Assembly (NCBI GenBank): GCA_902617375.1
Contig: CACMWI010000005.1
Coordinates: forward strand, 1 to 64,000
Source: an uncultured Alphaproteobacteria bacterium
Lineage (GTDB): Bacteria; Pseudomonadota; Alphaproteobacteria; Methylaequorales; Methylaequoraceae
Reading direction: 5' to 3'
Length of the DNA stretch: 64,000 nt
Of the stretch, positions 42,389 through 50,205 are shown piece by piece. Under the pieces are notes generated by a model. That model was not told the origin of the DNA. It worked only from the letters and a program-made list of their open reading frames with translations, and searched no databases. A program made the translations under genes and the position numbers. Position 1 is the stretch's first letter. Every line of letters starts with the position of its first letter.

Positions 42389-42978
42389 ATTAAAGAAATT
42401 ATGGTGTAAATGACCTTAAAGTATTCTAGGAATATCAACTTAATATGGAAAAAAAGGTTACTATCCATTTTAATTTTATCTTCTGCTGGTGAAAGAAAAA
42501 TTTTTTTTTTTTTAACAATATTGTCGAATATTATATAACCTCTTGGAAGGTGGTAATACGAGCTCACCAAAATAAGATTGTCAATTTCTGGATTCTCAAC
42601 CAACCAATTTTTTGCTTCAAAAGCGTTCTCAAATGTGCTTGTAGCATTTTTATCATAAACCACACAACAGTTATGATTTAATACTTGTCTTTCAATCTGT
42701 TGTTTTATTTCCAACTCGGACTCGTGAAATACTCCCGAAATAAATAAAAAACTTCCATGATTATTTTTGTACAGATCAATTCCTTTTTGAATTCTTCCTT
42801 TTCCACCTGTTAAAACAATTATTGCTGAGTTGTATTTACTTGATACTGAATCGGTAAAATAATATTTCTTAGGGAACGTATTAAAGATTAATATCAACCA
42901 CCAAATCAAAGTAATAACATTAATTGAAACTACGAAAATTAAAATTTTTCTAAAATTTATCAAAAAATCTTTTCTCAA
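42385..42978 (-). CDS. YdcF/ElyC-like DUF218 membrane protein
   Basis: A 197-residue DUF218 protein with one N-terminal membrane segment (about residues 10-32) and a cytoplasmic or periplasmic DUF218 domain: IVLTGGKGRIQKGIDLYK, FISGVFHESE and LVSSYYHLPRGYIIF. ElyC-type relatives affect envelope carrier-lipid handling; the role here is inferred only. No ATG is available near the N-terminus: TTG at 42978 overlaps ftsX by 29 bases, and TTG at 42963 by 14. Confidence 0.8.
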   Translation of the reverse strand: MRKDFLINFRKILIFVVSINVITLIWWLILIFNTFPKKYYFTDSVSSKYNSAIIVLTGGKGRIQKGIDLYKNNHGSFLFISGVFHESELEIKQQIERQVLNHNCCVVYDKNATSTFENAFEAKNWLVENPEIDNLILVSSYYHLPRGYIIFDNIVKKKKIFLSPAEDKIKMDSNLFFHIKLIFLEYFKVIYTIISLI

Positions 42979-43849
42979 AAAAATAAAACAAGTAAGACAT
43001 TAAAAAAAATAATAAAACAATTAAAAATGTCACAATAAATAATATCAGTATAATGAACGTCGTTACATTTATTTCTATAAAAAATGAAGAGTCAAAAAAA
43101 TCAAAATTTGCACCGAATAATTTCATTAAGAGGGTACTTAATAAATAAACAAATATTGTACTAAGAATTGCACCTGGAACTATTTTTTTAATAATGCTCT
43201 GTGAAATATTTTTGGATAAATCAAAGCTACTGGCTCCCATTATCTGCAACATCTCTAAAAACTTGTAATTGCTAATTAGAGCAGCTTTGACAATATTCAT
43301 TACTAAAAAAGCAAACAGAGTAATTATTACAAGAAACATCATAAATATTATAAGTTTAATTCTATTCACAAAAGATGAAATTTCAAAAAGCTGATCTTGA
43401 TGAGAGTACTTTTCTATTAATCTATTTTCTGAAATACCTATCACAGAAGCGTATACCTCATCCAAAATAAATTTATCATCTGTAACAATTTGAAAAATGA
43501 ATGGTAAGCTTAATCCGGACATATCGGAAAGATTTGTCAAGCCCAAACTCTCTTTAATAAGGTTGCTGTCAATTACATAAAATTCAATCTTCTCTGACTT
43601 TGCTGAGAGATAGTTTGTAATTCTTTCTGTAACATCAAGTGGTATTTTTTTTTCATCAATCGAATTACTGATTATGAATGTAGTTTTTTTCGATTCTAAC
43701 TCTAGCCAATTACTGGAAAACTTATAAAAATTAAAATAAACAGCTATATGTATTGTTATTAAACTTATAATAATAAATGATATACCGTGAAAAAATTTTT
43801 CTTCTTGTTTAAGAAGAGTCTTTTTTATAATTTCTTGAAAATATATCAT
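42950..43849 (-). CDS. ftsX: Cell-division protein FtsX
   Basis: Permease-like membrane partner of FtsE that transmits a signal to periplasmic EnvC. The 299-residue protein has an N-terminal transmembrane helix, a periplasmic domain of about 100 residues (ESKKTTFIISNSIDEKK...), and three further C-terminal helices with the FtsX-type loop EMLQIMGASSFDLSKNISQ. It is six bases downstream of ftsE. Confidence 0.9.
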   Translation of the reverse strand: MIYFQEIIKKTLLKQEEKFFHGISFIIISLITIHIAVYFNFYKFSSNWLELESKKTTFIISNSIDEKKIPLDVTERITNYLSAKSEKIEFYVIDSNLIKESLGLTNLSDMSGLSLPFIFQIVTDDKFILDEVYASVIGISENRLIEKYSHQDQLFEISSFVNRIKLIIFMMFLVIITLFAFLVMNIVKAALISNYKFLEMLQIMGASSFDLSKNISQSIIKKIVPGAILSTIFVYLLSTLLMKLFGANFDFFDSSFFIEINVTTFIILILFIVTFLIVLLFFLMSYLFYFFEKRFFDKF

Positions 43850-43855
43850 AAGTTT

Positions 43856-44491
43856 TCAATTCAATTCCAAGATTTTATGAGAACTCTTAATATGCAGATC
43901 TTTACTTGTAGTAATTATAATAGTTGATCCTAATTTGCTTAAAGTCTCCAATAAGTAGAAAATTTTTCTCTTAGACACCTCATCTAAGAAAGTTTCAGGT
44001 TGGTCAGCAATAATAATATTTGGATTGTTAATCAAAGCTCTCGCAATTACTACTTTTTGTTTCTGACTATTAGATAAATTTATAATTTTTTCGTTTTTAA
44101 TGTCATCTAAGTCCAACCACTCTGAAATCTCATTCATTCGCTGAGCAAAACTTGTTTTTAGGTTTTGAATTTGACTTGCTAGTTCAATGTTCTGATAAAC
44201 TGAAAAAAAGGGTATTAAATAATCGTTTTGAAGAATCACACCCATTTTTTTTCTATTTTCAATAATCTTTTTTTTGGACTCCTCTGTGATTTTCTTACCA
44301 TTTAAAAAAAGAGAACCTTTTGAAGGAAGTAACTTTAAATAAAATAATTTGAGTAATAGAGATTTACCTGTTGAATTCGACCCCTTTATTACAAAAAAGT
44401 CTCCACGGCAGATTTTGAGGTTTATATTTTCTATTTTTTTTTTTTTAGAAAAAATTGAGATATTATCCAAGAAAAAAATTTCGTTCATCAT
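43856..44491 (-). CDS. ftsE: FtsE-like ABC ATPase with degenerate catalytic motifs
   Basis: Position beside ftsX and the 211-residue ABC fold identify it as FtsE. The P-loop is GSNSTGKSLLL near residue 36 and the Q-loop glutamine (GVILQNDY) is kept. However, the ABC signature reads LSNSQ instead of LSGGQ, the Walker B reads IIIADQPE with Gln (codon CAA, 44002-44000) instead of the catalytic Glu, and the H-loop reads TTSKD, with Ser (43916-43914) where His is expected. ATP binding may survive; hydrolysis is doubtful. The ATG lies one base into the lysA stop (TAATG). Confidence 0.88.
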   Translation of the reverse strand: MMNEIFFLDNISIFSKKKKIENINLKICRGDFFVIKGSNSTGKSLLLKLFYLKLLPSKGSLFLNGKKITEESKKKIIENRKKMGVILQNDYLIPFFSVYQNIELASQIQNLKTSFAQRMNEISEWLDLDDIKNEKIINLSNSQKQKVVIARALINNPNIIIADQPETFLDEVSKRKIFYLLETLSKLGSTIIITTSKDLHIKSSHKILELN

Positions 44492-45720
44492 TAATTGTTT
44501 GAAAGAATAAATTTCTTTTTTTTAATAAATATTTCTTTAGCTGGCTCTCTCAAATTATATTTTGATGCCATACAAGAACTATATGCTCCAGTCGAGCATA
44601 TTACAACTAAATCGTCTGAATTTAATCTATGAATTTTCATTTTTTTAATAAAAATGTCACTTGTCTCGCATATGGGGCCCACAACATCGTAACTTTTCAG
44701 ATTAGTTTGCTTTTTTTTTTTTACTGGAATAATTTTATGTTCAGCTCCATACAAAGCTGGTCTGATAAGATTATCCATACCAGCATCTATAATGACAAAA
44801 TCTTTATTTTCTCCTGATTTTGTTCTTATTACTCTAGACAAGATTATTCCAGAAGATCCCACTAAATATCTTCCTGGCTCAATAATTATTTCTAAATCTA
44901 AATCTGCAAATAATTCATCTATTACTTTTGCATAAGATTTAATATCTAAAATTTTATTATTGTCGTTGTATTTTATTCCGATACCTCCTCCTAAATCTAA
45001 CGAAGATACCTTAAAACCCTCTCTCTTAAGCTTTAATATTTGGAGTTTAATTTTTTTAAATGCTTTATAAAAAGGTTCTAGAAGTACGATTTGAGAACCA
45101 ATGTGCATGGACAAACCATTGATTTTAATAAATTTATTACTTTTATACTTTTTAAAAATCTTGAAGACTTTTGTATCTGAAATACCAAATTTATCTTCAG
45201 AACGACCAGTTGATATTTTTTCATGTGTCTTTGCATCCACATCAGGATTTACTCTTAAGCATATATTTATAGTTCTATTAAGTCTTTGGCATATGATTGC
45301 AATTTCATCTAATTCTTCAATACTCTCAACATTGATTTGTTTAATATTTTTTTTTATAGCTATTTCAATTTCTTTATTGGTTTTTCCTACTCCGGAAAAA
45401 ACAATTTTTTGACTATCAACTCCATTTTTTAAAGATTTTTGTAATTCACCATTAGAAACAACATCTATTCCACATCCAAGGTTAGACAAAATTTTAATAA
45501 TGTTACTATTGAAATTTGCCTTTAGAGCATAACAAATTAGAGGCTTAACTTTTTTAAAAGCTTTTTTTAATTCTTCAAAATTGTGTTCAATTTGTGAAAC
45601 TGAATAACAAAATAATGGTGTGTCAAATTTTCCCCCCAATTTTTCTAAAGGAATATCTTCCAAAAAAAGTTTATTTTTATTGTAGTAAAGAAATTTGTTA
45701 TATTCTGAAACTTTAATCAT
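44491..45720 (-). CDS. lysA: Diaminopimelate decarboxylase
   Basis: Final step of lysine synthesis, PLP-dependent. The ATG at 45720 gives 409 residues; an upstream in-frame start at 45747 would run further into the small lipoprotein gene. The PLP lysine is in LICYALKANFNSNI near residue 52, with SGVGKTNKEI, LSMHIGSQI, LDLGGGIGI, and EPGRYLVG. The active-site GPICETSDIF lies near residue 338. The argH-lipoprotein-lysA order matches enterobacteria and many other proteobacteria. Confidence 0.95.
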   Translation of the reverse strand: MIKVSEYNKFLYYNKNKLFLEDIPLEKLGGKFDTPLFCYSVSQIEHNFEELKKAFKKVKPLICYALKANFNSNIIKILSNLGCGIDVVSNGELQKSLKNGVDSQKIVFSGVGKTNKEIEIAIKKNIKQINVESIEELDEIAIICQRLNRTINICLRVNPDVDAKTHEKISTGRSEDKFGISDTKVFKIFKKYKSNKFIKINGLSMHIGSQIVLLEPFYKAFKKIKLQILKLKREGFKVSSLDLGGGIGIKYNDNNKILDIKSYAKVIDELFADLDLEIIIEPGRYLVGSSGIILSRVIRTKSGENKDFVIIDAGMDNLIRPALYGAEHKIIPVKKKKQTNLKSYDVVGPICETSDIFIKKMKIHRLNSDDLVVICSTGAYSSCMASKYNLREPAKEIFIKKKKFILSNN

Positions 45721-45844
45721 TATTTGGATAGTTATTTGGGTAATCACTTCCAGGATATCTTTCTAGACTAGATTTTTTACCACAAGATATAAAAGATGTT
45801 AAACAGAAAAAAATTGTTAATATAATAAAAGCTTTATTCTGCAT
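45713..45844 (-). CDS. lptM: Small lipoprotein, LptM (YifL)-like
   Basis: A 43-residue gene, too short for usual ORF lists. The ATG at 45844 overlaps the argH TAA (TAATG) and the TAA at 45715-45713 overlaps the lysA start by eight bases. The protein has a positively charged N-terminus, a hydrophobic stretch, and a lipobox ending SFISC-G with the acylated cysteine at residue 21, then a short Tyr/Pro/Asn-rich mature part ending YPNNYPNND. LptM assists the LptD lipopolysaccharide translocon in E. coli and sits in the same argH-lysA neighbourhood. The mature sequence is too short to prove homology. Confidence 0.75.
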   Translation of the reverse strand: MQNKAFIILTIFFCLTSFISCGKKSSLERYPGSDYPNNYPNND

Positions 45845-47232
45845 TAGATTTTTTTTTTGGCTCTTTTAATTGCTTTTAAAACTTGGTTAATATTCGTTCC
45901 ACCATAAGAATTTTTACTCGAAACGGAGTTTTCTAGAGATACATAGTTAAATATGTCTTTGCTTATTTTAGGTTCTACAAGTTTAAATTCTTCCAACGAT
46001 AACTCACTTAATTGTTTTTTTTTCTTTTCCGCCATCAACACAATCTTACCTGTTATATTATGAGCTTCTCTAAAAGTGTAGTTTGTTTTTTTTACAATCC
46101 AATCAGCAAGATCTGTGGCAGTCATATAACCCTTTTTTGATAGATCATACATTTTAATCTTATTTATTTTTACTGAATCTATCATTTCATTAACTATGTC
46201 TAGTAATAAGTCAATAGTTCTGACGGCGTCAAATAATGGTTCCTTATCTTCTTGAAGATCCTTACTGTACCCACTCGGAAGCCCTTTTTGTATAATAAGC
46301 AGATTTAATAATGATGAATATATTCTCGCACATTTTGATCTAACAAGTTCAGCTGCATCTGGATTTTTTTTTTGTGGCATAATTGAGGATCCTGTACACA
46401 AGCTATCTGGAAATTTTAAAAACTCGTAGGCACTTCCTGACCATATTATGAAGTCCTCTGATATCCTTGAAAAATGCATACTTAAGATTGATAACAAACA
46501 TAAGAACTCTATCACAAAATCTCTATCGGAAACACTATCTAAAGAATTTTCAGTCGGTTTTTTAAAGCCTAAGTTTTTTGCGAGGGCTTTCCTATCAATT
46601 TCATAAAAGTTTGTACCCGCCAATGCTCCGGATCCAAGAGGACACTCATCAATGTTTTCCAATAGCTGTTTTGCTCTTTTTTTGTCTCTCTCAAACATTT
46701 CAAAAAAAGATAATAGATAATGTGCGTATAGGACGGGTTGAGCATTTTGAGAATGTGTAAAACCTGGCATTATGACATTGAGATTAGACTCAGATTTTTT
46801 AATAATTGTTTTTTGAATTTTTTTTATCTTATCTATTACATTTTTTATTTTTTCTTTTGTCCATAACTTTACATCAGTGGCAACTTGATCGTTTCTCGAT
46901 TTTCCAGTATGAAGTTTTCCGGCCAATCTTCCTACTTTTTTTCTAAGTGCCATTTCAATATTCATATGAATATCTTCATAATCATCGGAAAACTTAAATT
47001 TTTTTTTTTTTACTTCTAAGTTTATGTCATCCAATGCAACATTAATGTTTTTCAACTCATTCGCACTCAGTATCTTTGCTTTAAATAATGATTTAGCGTA
47101 TTGTTTATTTAATTTTATATCCTGATGAGCCAAGTTATAATCAAAACTTATTGAATTATTAATTCTTTTTAAAATATCCGAAGAATCGTACTCGAATCTT
47201 CCTCCCCAAACTAAATTTGTCGTTTTTTTCAT
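45844..47232 (-). CDS. argH: Argininosuccinate lyase
   Basis: Last step of arginine synthesis, splitting argininosuccinate into arginine and fumarate. The 462-residue protein starts with WGGRFEYDSSDILKRIN, has HTGKSRNDQVATD near residue 107, and the fumarase-family signature GSSIMPQKKNPDAAELVR near residue 278. The divergent tlpA starts 19 bases away, a common alphaproteobacterial arrangement. Confidence 0.97.
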   Translation of the reverse strand: MKKTTNLVWGGRFEYDSSDILKRINNSISFDYNLAHQDIKLNKQYAKSLFKAKILSANELKNINVALDDINLEVKKKKFKFSDDYEDIHMNIEMALRKKVGRLAGKLHTGKSRNDQVATDVKLWTKEKIKNVIDKIKKIQKTIIKKSESNLNVIMPGFTHSQNAQPVLYAHYLLSFFEMFERDKKRAKQLLENIDECPLGSGALAGTNFYEIDRKALAKNLGFKKPTENSLDSVSDRDFVIEFLCLLSILSMHFSRISEDFIIWSGSAYEFLKFPDSLCTGSSIMPQKKNPDAAELVRSKCARIYSSLLNLLIIQKGLPSGYSKDLQEDKEPLFDAVRTIDLLLDIVNEMIDSVKINKIKMYDLSKKGYMTATDLADWIVKKTNYTFREAHNITGKIVLMAEKKKKQLSELSLEEFKLVEPKISKDIFNYVSLENSVSSKNSYGGTNINQVLKAIKRAKKKI

Positions 47233-47244
47233 CTATGTTATAAT
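47217..47244 (+). promoter_or_regulatory. Candidate leaderless promoter of tlpA
   Basis: TTGTCG at 47217-47222 and a perfect TATAAT at 47239-47244 are 16 bases apart. The last base of the -10 is seven positions before the A of the ATG at 47251, so transcription would begin at or next to the start codon. There is no ribosome-binding site. Confidence 0.55.
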
Positions 47245-47250
47245 GTGCAC

Positions 47251-47760
47251 ATGAAGTACTTTATTTTTATTATATCTTTAGTTATCTCAAATTTATCTTA
47301 TTCATATGAGAACAATCAACTATTATTACACAATCCAGCTAAAAAAATTAATTTTTTTGATTTAGAAACCTTAGATGGTAAAAAAGTTGAAGTTGCTGAT
47401 AAATTAATAAAAAAAAAAATAATTTTAGTCAACTTTTGGGCTACCTGGTGTCCACCATGTATCAAGGAGATTCCGGATCTATTAAATTTAAAAAAAAGAT
47501 TTGAAAAGGACATTGAAATTATTTTTGTTTCAGTTGATGCAAATCCCACAAAAGTTGTGCCTAAATTCTTAAAAAACAATGAGTTAGAAAATTTTCAAAC
47601 ATACATTGATAAAAAACTTAACTTAACTAAAGAACTAGAAGTTAAAGTAATGCCAACCACTTTAATTATCACTAAGGGGCCATATGAACTGTCAAGGGTA
47701 GAAGGTTACATTGATTGGTTAAACAAAGAGCTTCTCACTGAACTTGAAAAATTATTATAA
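47251..47760 (+). CDS. tlpA: TlpA/ResA-like periplasmic thioredoxin
   Basis: Extracytoplasmic thiol-disulfide protein. The ATG at 47251 gives 169 residues; GTG at 47245 would add two and sits within the -10 box. There is a signal peptide (KYFIFIISLVISNLSYS), a thioredoxin fold, and the active site FWATWCPPCIKEIPDL near residue 65. The cis-proline region VKVMPTTLII follows. Such proteins keep haem-binding or copper-centre cysteines reduced. It ends in a 6-base palindrome TTATAA shared with the etfA stop. Confidence 0.92.
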   Translation: MKYFIFIISLVISNLSYSYENNQLLLHNPAKKINFFDLETLDGKKVEVADKLIKKKIILVNFWATWCPPCIKEIPDLLNLKKRFEKDIEIIFVSVDANPTKVVPKFLKNNELENFQTYIDKKLNLTKELEVKVMPTTLIITKGPYELSRVEGYIDWLNKELLTELEKLL

Positions 47761-48690
47761 TTTCTCCTCTAACTTTGGTAGAAGTTCAAAAAGATCACCA
47801 ACTAGACCATAATCAGAAAAATTAAAAATTGGAGCTTCCTCATCCTTGTTAATACAAGCTATAAATTTTGAATCTTTTATCCCAGCAATATGTTGGATTG
47901 CTCCAGAAATTCCAACAGCTATGTACAAATCTGGCGCCACTATTTTCCCTGTTTGACCAACTTGCCAATCATTCGGAACAAAACCAGCATCAACAGCCGC
48001 TCTACTTGCGCCCATAGCAGCACCTAGTTTGTCTGCTATACCCTCTAATAGTCTAAAGTTTTCTCCATTTTGCATACCTCTTCCGCCTGAAATCACTATT
48101 TTAGCACTTGTTAATTCTGGGCGATCTGATTTAGATTTATCATAACTTACAAAACTAACTGAGCTATTTGTATCGAGATTTACTGATAAGCTTTCGACGT
48201 CAACACTTGAGTTTAAAGCACATGGTTCAAAACATGTAGATCGAACAGTGATGATTTTTATCTGATCACTAGACTTTACTTTTGCAATAGCATTACCTGC
48301 ATAAATTGGTCTCTCAAAAGTATCGTCGCTAATAATTTTAGTAATATCAGATATCTGTTGAACATCCATAAGAGCTGACAGCCTTGGAGACATATTTTTT
48401 CCAAATGTACTCGATGGCGAAAGTATGTGTGTGTAATCAGAACCTTCAGCAAATTTTTGAATTGCATTGGATAAATTTTCAGCCAATGGATTTTTAAATA
48501 ACTCATTATCTATCATGTAAATTTTTTTAAGATGGTCAGATTTTTTTAATTCGTTAATTACTGAATCTAGACCTTGTCCAAGAACTAATGCTTCAACTGA
48601 GTCACTTATTTCTTTAGCAGCAGTTATAGTTGAGAAACTGGATTGTTTTACAGTTTCGTTATCATGTTCAATTATTACTAAAACTTTCAT
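47755..48690 (-). CDS. etfA: Electron transfer flavoprotein alpha subunit
   Basis: Carries FAD and passes electrons from acyl-CoA dehydrogenases to the respiratory chain. The 311-residue protein has the FAD-binding C-terminal domain with [36 protein letters not shown] and the diagnostic [20 protein letters not shown] and [10 protein letters not shown]. The ATG overlaps the etfB stop (ATGA). It is the natural partner of the methylsuccinyl-CoA dehydrogenase encoded 1.5 kb upstream in the same direction. Confidence 0.96.
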   Translation of the reverse strand: MKVLVIIEHDNETVKQSSFSTITAAKEISDSVEALVLGQGLDSVINELKKSDHLKKIYMIDNELFKNPLAENLSNAIQKFAEGSDYTHILSPSSTFGKNMSPRLSALMDVQQISDITKIISDDTFERPIYAGNAIAKVKSSDQIKIITVRSTCFEPCALNSSVDVESLSVNLDTNSSVSFVSYDKSKSDRPELTSAKIVISGGRGMQNGENFRLLEGIADKLGAAMGASRAAVDAGFVPNDWQVGQTGKIVAPDLYIAVGISGAIQHIAGIKDSKFIACINKDEEAPIFNFSDYGLVGDLFELLPKLEEKL

Positions 48691-49442
48691 AATACTTTTG
48701 CCTCGTTTTTAAGTTTATTAACAAGTGCTTCCACGTCATCAACCTTGATACCTGGTTTTCTCTCCGGAGGTTCATTTACCTCCAAAACTTGTAATCTATC
48801 TTTAATATCTATACCAAAGCTTCCAATTTCAAGAAGATCGATTTTTTTTTGTTTAGCTTTCATAATATTAGGTAAAGATGCATATCTAGGTTCATTTAAA
48901 CGTAAATCTGTTGTTACAACACAAGGAATATTGACTTTTACAGTTTCTAACCCACCATCAACCTCTCTTGTAACTTCGAGAGTGTTGTCATCATTCTTTT
49001 TTAATTCTGAGGCAAAGGTTGCTTGGGGAATATCTAATAAAGTGGCTACGATTTGACCTGTTTGATTGCAATCATCGTCTATGGCTTGTTTACCTAATAT
49101 TATGAGATCTGGCTTCTCTTTGTCAGAAACGGCTTTAATTATTTTTCCAACAGTAAGAGGTTCTAGCTGTTCTTTATCTGTTTTTACTAAAATACCTCTG
49201 TCACCACCCATTGCAAGTCCGGATCTAATTGTTTCTTGAGATTTGTCAGTTCCTATTGATAGTATAACTATTTCTTGTATTTGACTTTTCTCTTTCATTC
49301 TTACTGCTTCCTCTACTGCGATCTCATCGAATGGATTCATAGACATCTTGACATTATCCGTTTCTACTCCTGATTTATCAGATTTTACTCTTATTCTGAC
49401 ATTGTAATCGATAACTCTTTTTACACAAACTAATGCTTTCAT
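48687..49442 (-). CDS. etfB: Electron transfer flavoprotein beta subunit
   Basis: AMP-binding partner of EtfA. The 251-residue protein starts MKALVCVKRVIDYNVRIRVK, with NPFDEIAVEEAVRMKE, and the EtfB signature VTTDLRLNEPRYASLPNIMKAKQKKI near residue 183. It sits 14 bases after the adenosyltransferase gene. Confidence 0.97.
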   Translation of the reverse strand: MKALVCVKRVIDYNVRIRVKSDKSGVETDNVKMSMNPFDEIAVEEAVRMKEKSQIQEIVILSIGTDKSQETIRSGLAMGGDRGILVKTDKEQLEPLTVGKIIKAVSDKEKPDLIILGKQAIDDDCNQTGQIVATLLDIPQATFASELKKNDDNTLEVTREVDGGLETVKVNIPCVVTTDLRLNEPRYASLPNIMKAKQKKIDLLEIGSFGIDIKDRLQVLEVNEPPERKPGIKVDDVEALVNKLKNEAKVL

Positions 49443-49456
49443 AACTTTTTCCTTAA

Positions 49457-50005
49457 TTAATTTTTATTTGGAATCCAAAGTATATCACCATCTTTTTTAT
49501 TCTCAAACCTAGCAGCTACAAAAAGAAAATCGGAAAGCCTATTTACATATTTAATTATATCGGTGCTTACTTTTTCTTTGTCATTTAGTTCTATAATTGA
49601 TCTTTCTGCTCTTCTGACATTTGATCTTGATAAATGAAGAAATGACGAAAGTTGACTTCCACCAGGGAGAATAAAAGACTGTAACCTATCTAATTCCTTA
49701 TTCATTTGGTCAATTTCATTTTCAAGAAAATTAATTTTATCGCTTGATATTGTGACATGTCTTTTTGAATTTTCAGGAAAACACAAGTCGGCCCCTATAT
49801 CAAAAAGATGATTTTGAATCTCAAGCAGTGTTTTTTTTAAATTTTTGTTGGATAAGAACACACATATTCCTAATGATGAGTTTGCCTCATCTATGTCACC
49901 GTATGCTTTTATTCTTATATCACTCTTCTGAACCCTTGAACCATCACCTAGACTTGTTAAACCTTTATCCCCTCCTCGAGTATAAATTTTATCAAGCTTA
50001 ACCAA
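49457..50005 (-). CDS. pduO: Cob(I)alamin adenosyltransferase, PduO type
   Basis: Makes adenosylcobalamin, the cofactor needed by ethylmalonyl-CoA mutase in this window. The start is TTG at 50005, supported by AGGAGA six bases upstream. The 182-residue protein has IYTRGGDKGLTSLGDGSRVQK near the N-terminus (ATP-binding), GDIDEANSSLG, FILPGGSQLSSFLHLSRSNVRRAER near residue 110, and YVNRLSDFLFVAAR. It is nine bases downstream of the HIG1 gene. Confidence 0.94.
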   Translation of the reverse strand: MVKLDKIYTRGGDKGLTSLGDGSRVQKSDIRIKAYGDIDEANSSLGICVFLSNKNLKKTLLEIQNHLFDIGADLCFPENSKRHVTISSDKINFLENEIDQMNKELDRLQSFILPGGSQLSSFLHLSRSNVRRAERSIIELNDKEKVSTDIIKYVNRLSDFLFVAARFENKKDGDILWIPNKN

Positions 50006-50013
50006 TTTTTCTC

Positions 50014-50205
50014 CTAAGATTTCAAGAAAAGTGCGACCGTTAAAATAGTAAGTGTCACAAATTGTATCGCTACTCTGTACCTCATGAATAAGTTGATCTT
50101 GTTATTTTCTTCATTAGATCTAGCTGTATGAAACAGTCCAATCAAAAGTACAAGAAATGTTGTGATTAGACATATTACGATTATGAAGTTTAGGAAAGAT
50201 TCCAT
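50014..50205 (-). CDS. HIG1-domain twin-transmembrane small protein
   Basis: A 63-residue protein with two transmembrane helices (about residues 5-27 and 44-62) joined by a polar loop with NLFMRYRVAIQF, the HIG1 signature. HIG1 proteins act in assembly or stabilisation of respiratory complexes in mitochondria and alphaproteobacteria. Genes of this type are commonly next to cobalamin adenosyltransferase and etfBA in alphaproteobacteria. The ATG overlaps the mcd TAA (TAATG). Confidence 0.8.
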   Translation of the reverse strand: MESFLNFIIVICLITTFLVLLIGLFHTARSNEENNKINLFMRYRVAIQFVTLTILTVALFLKS

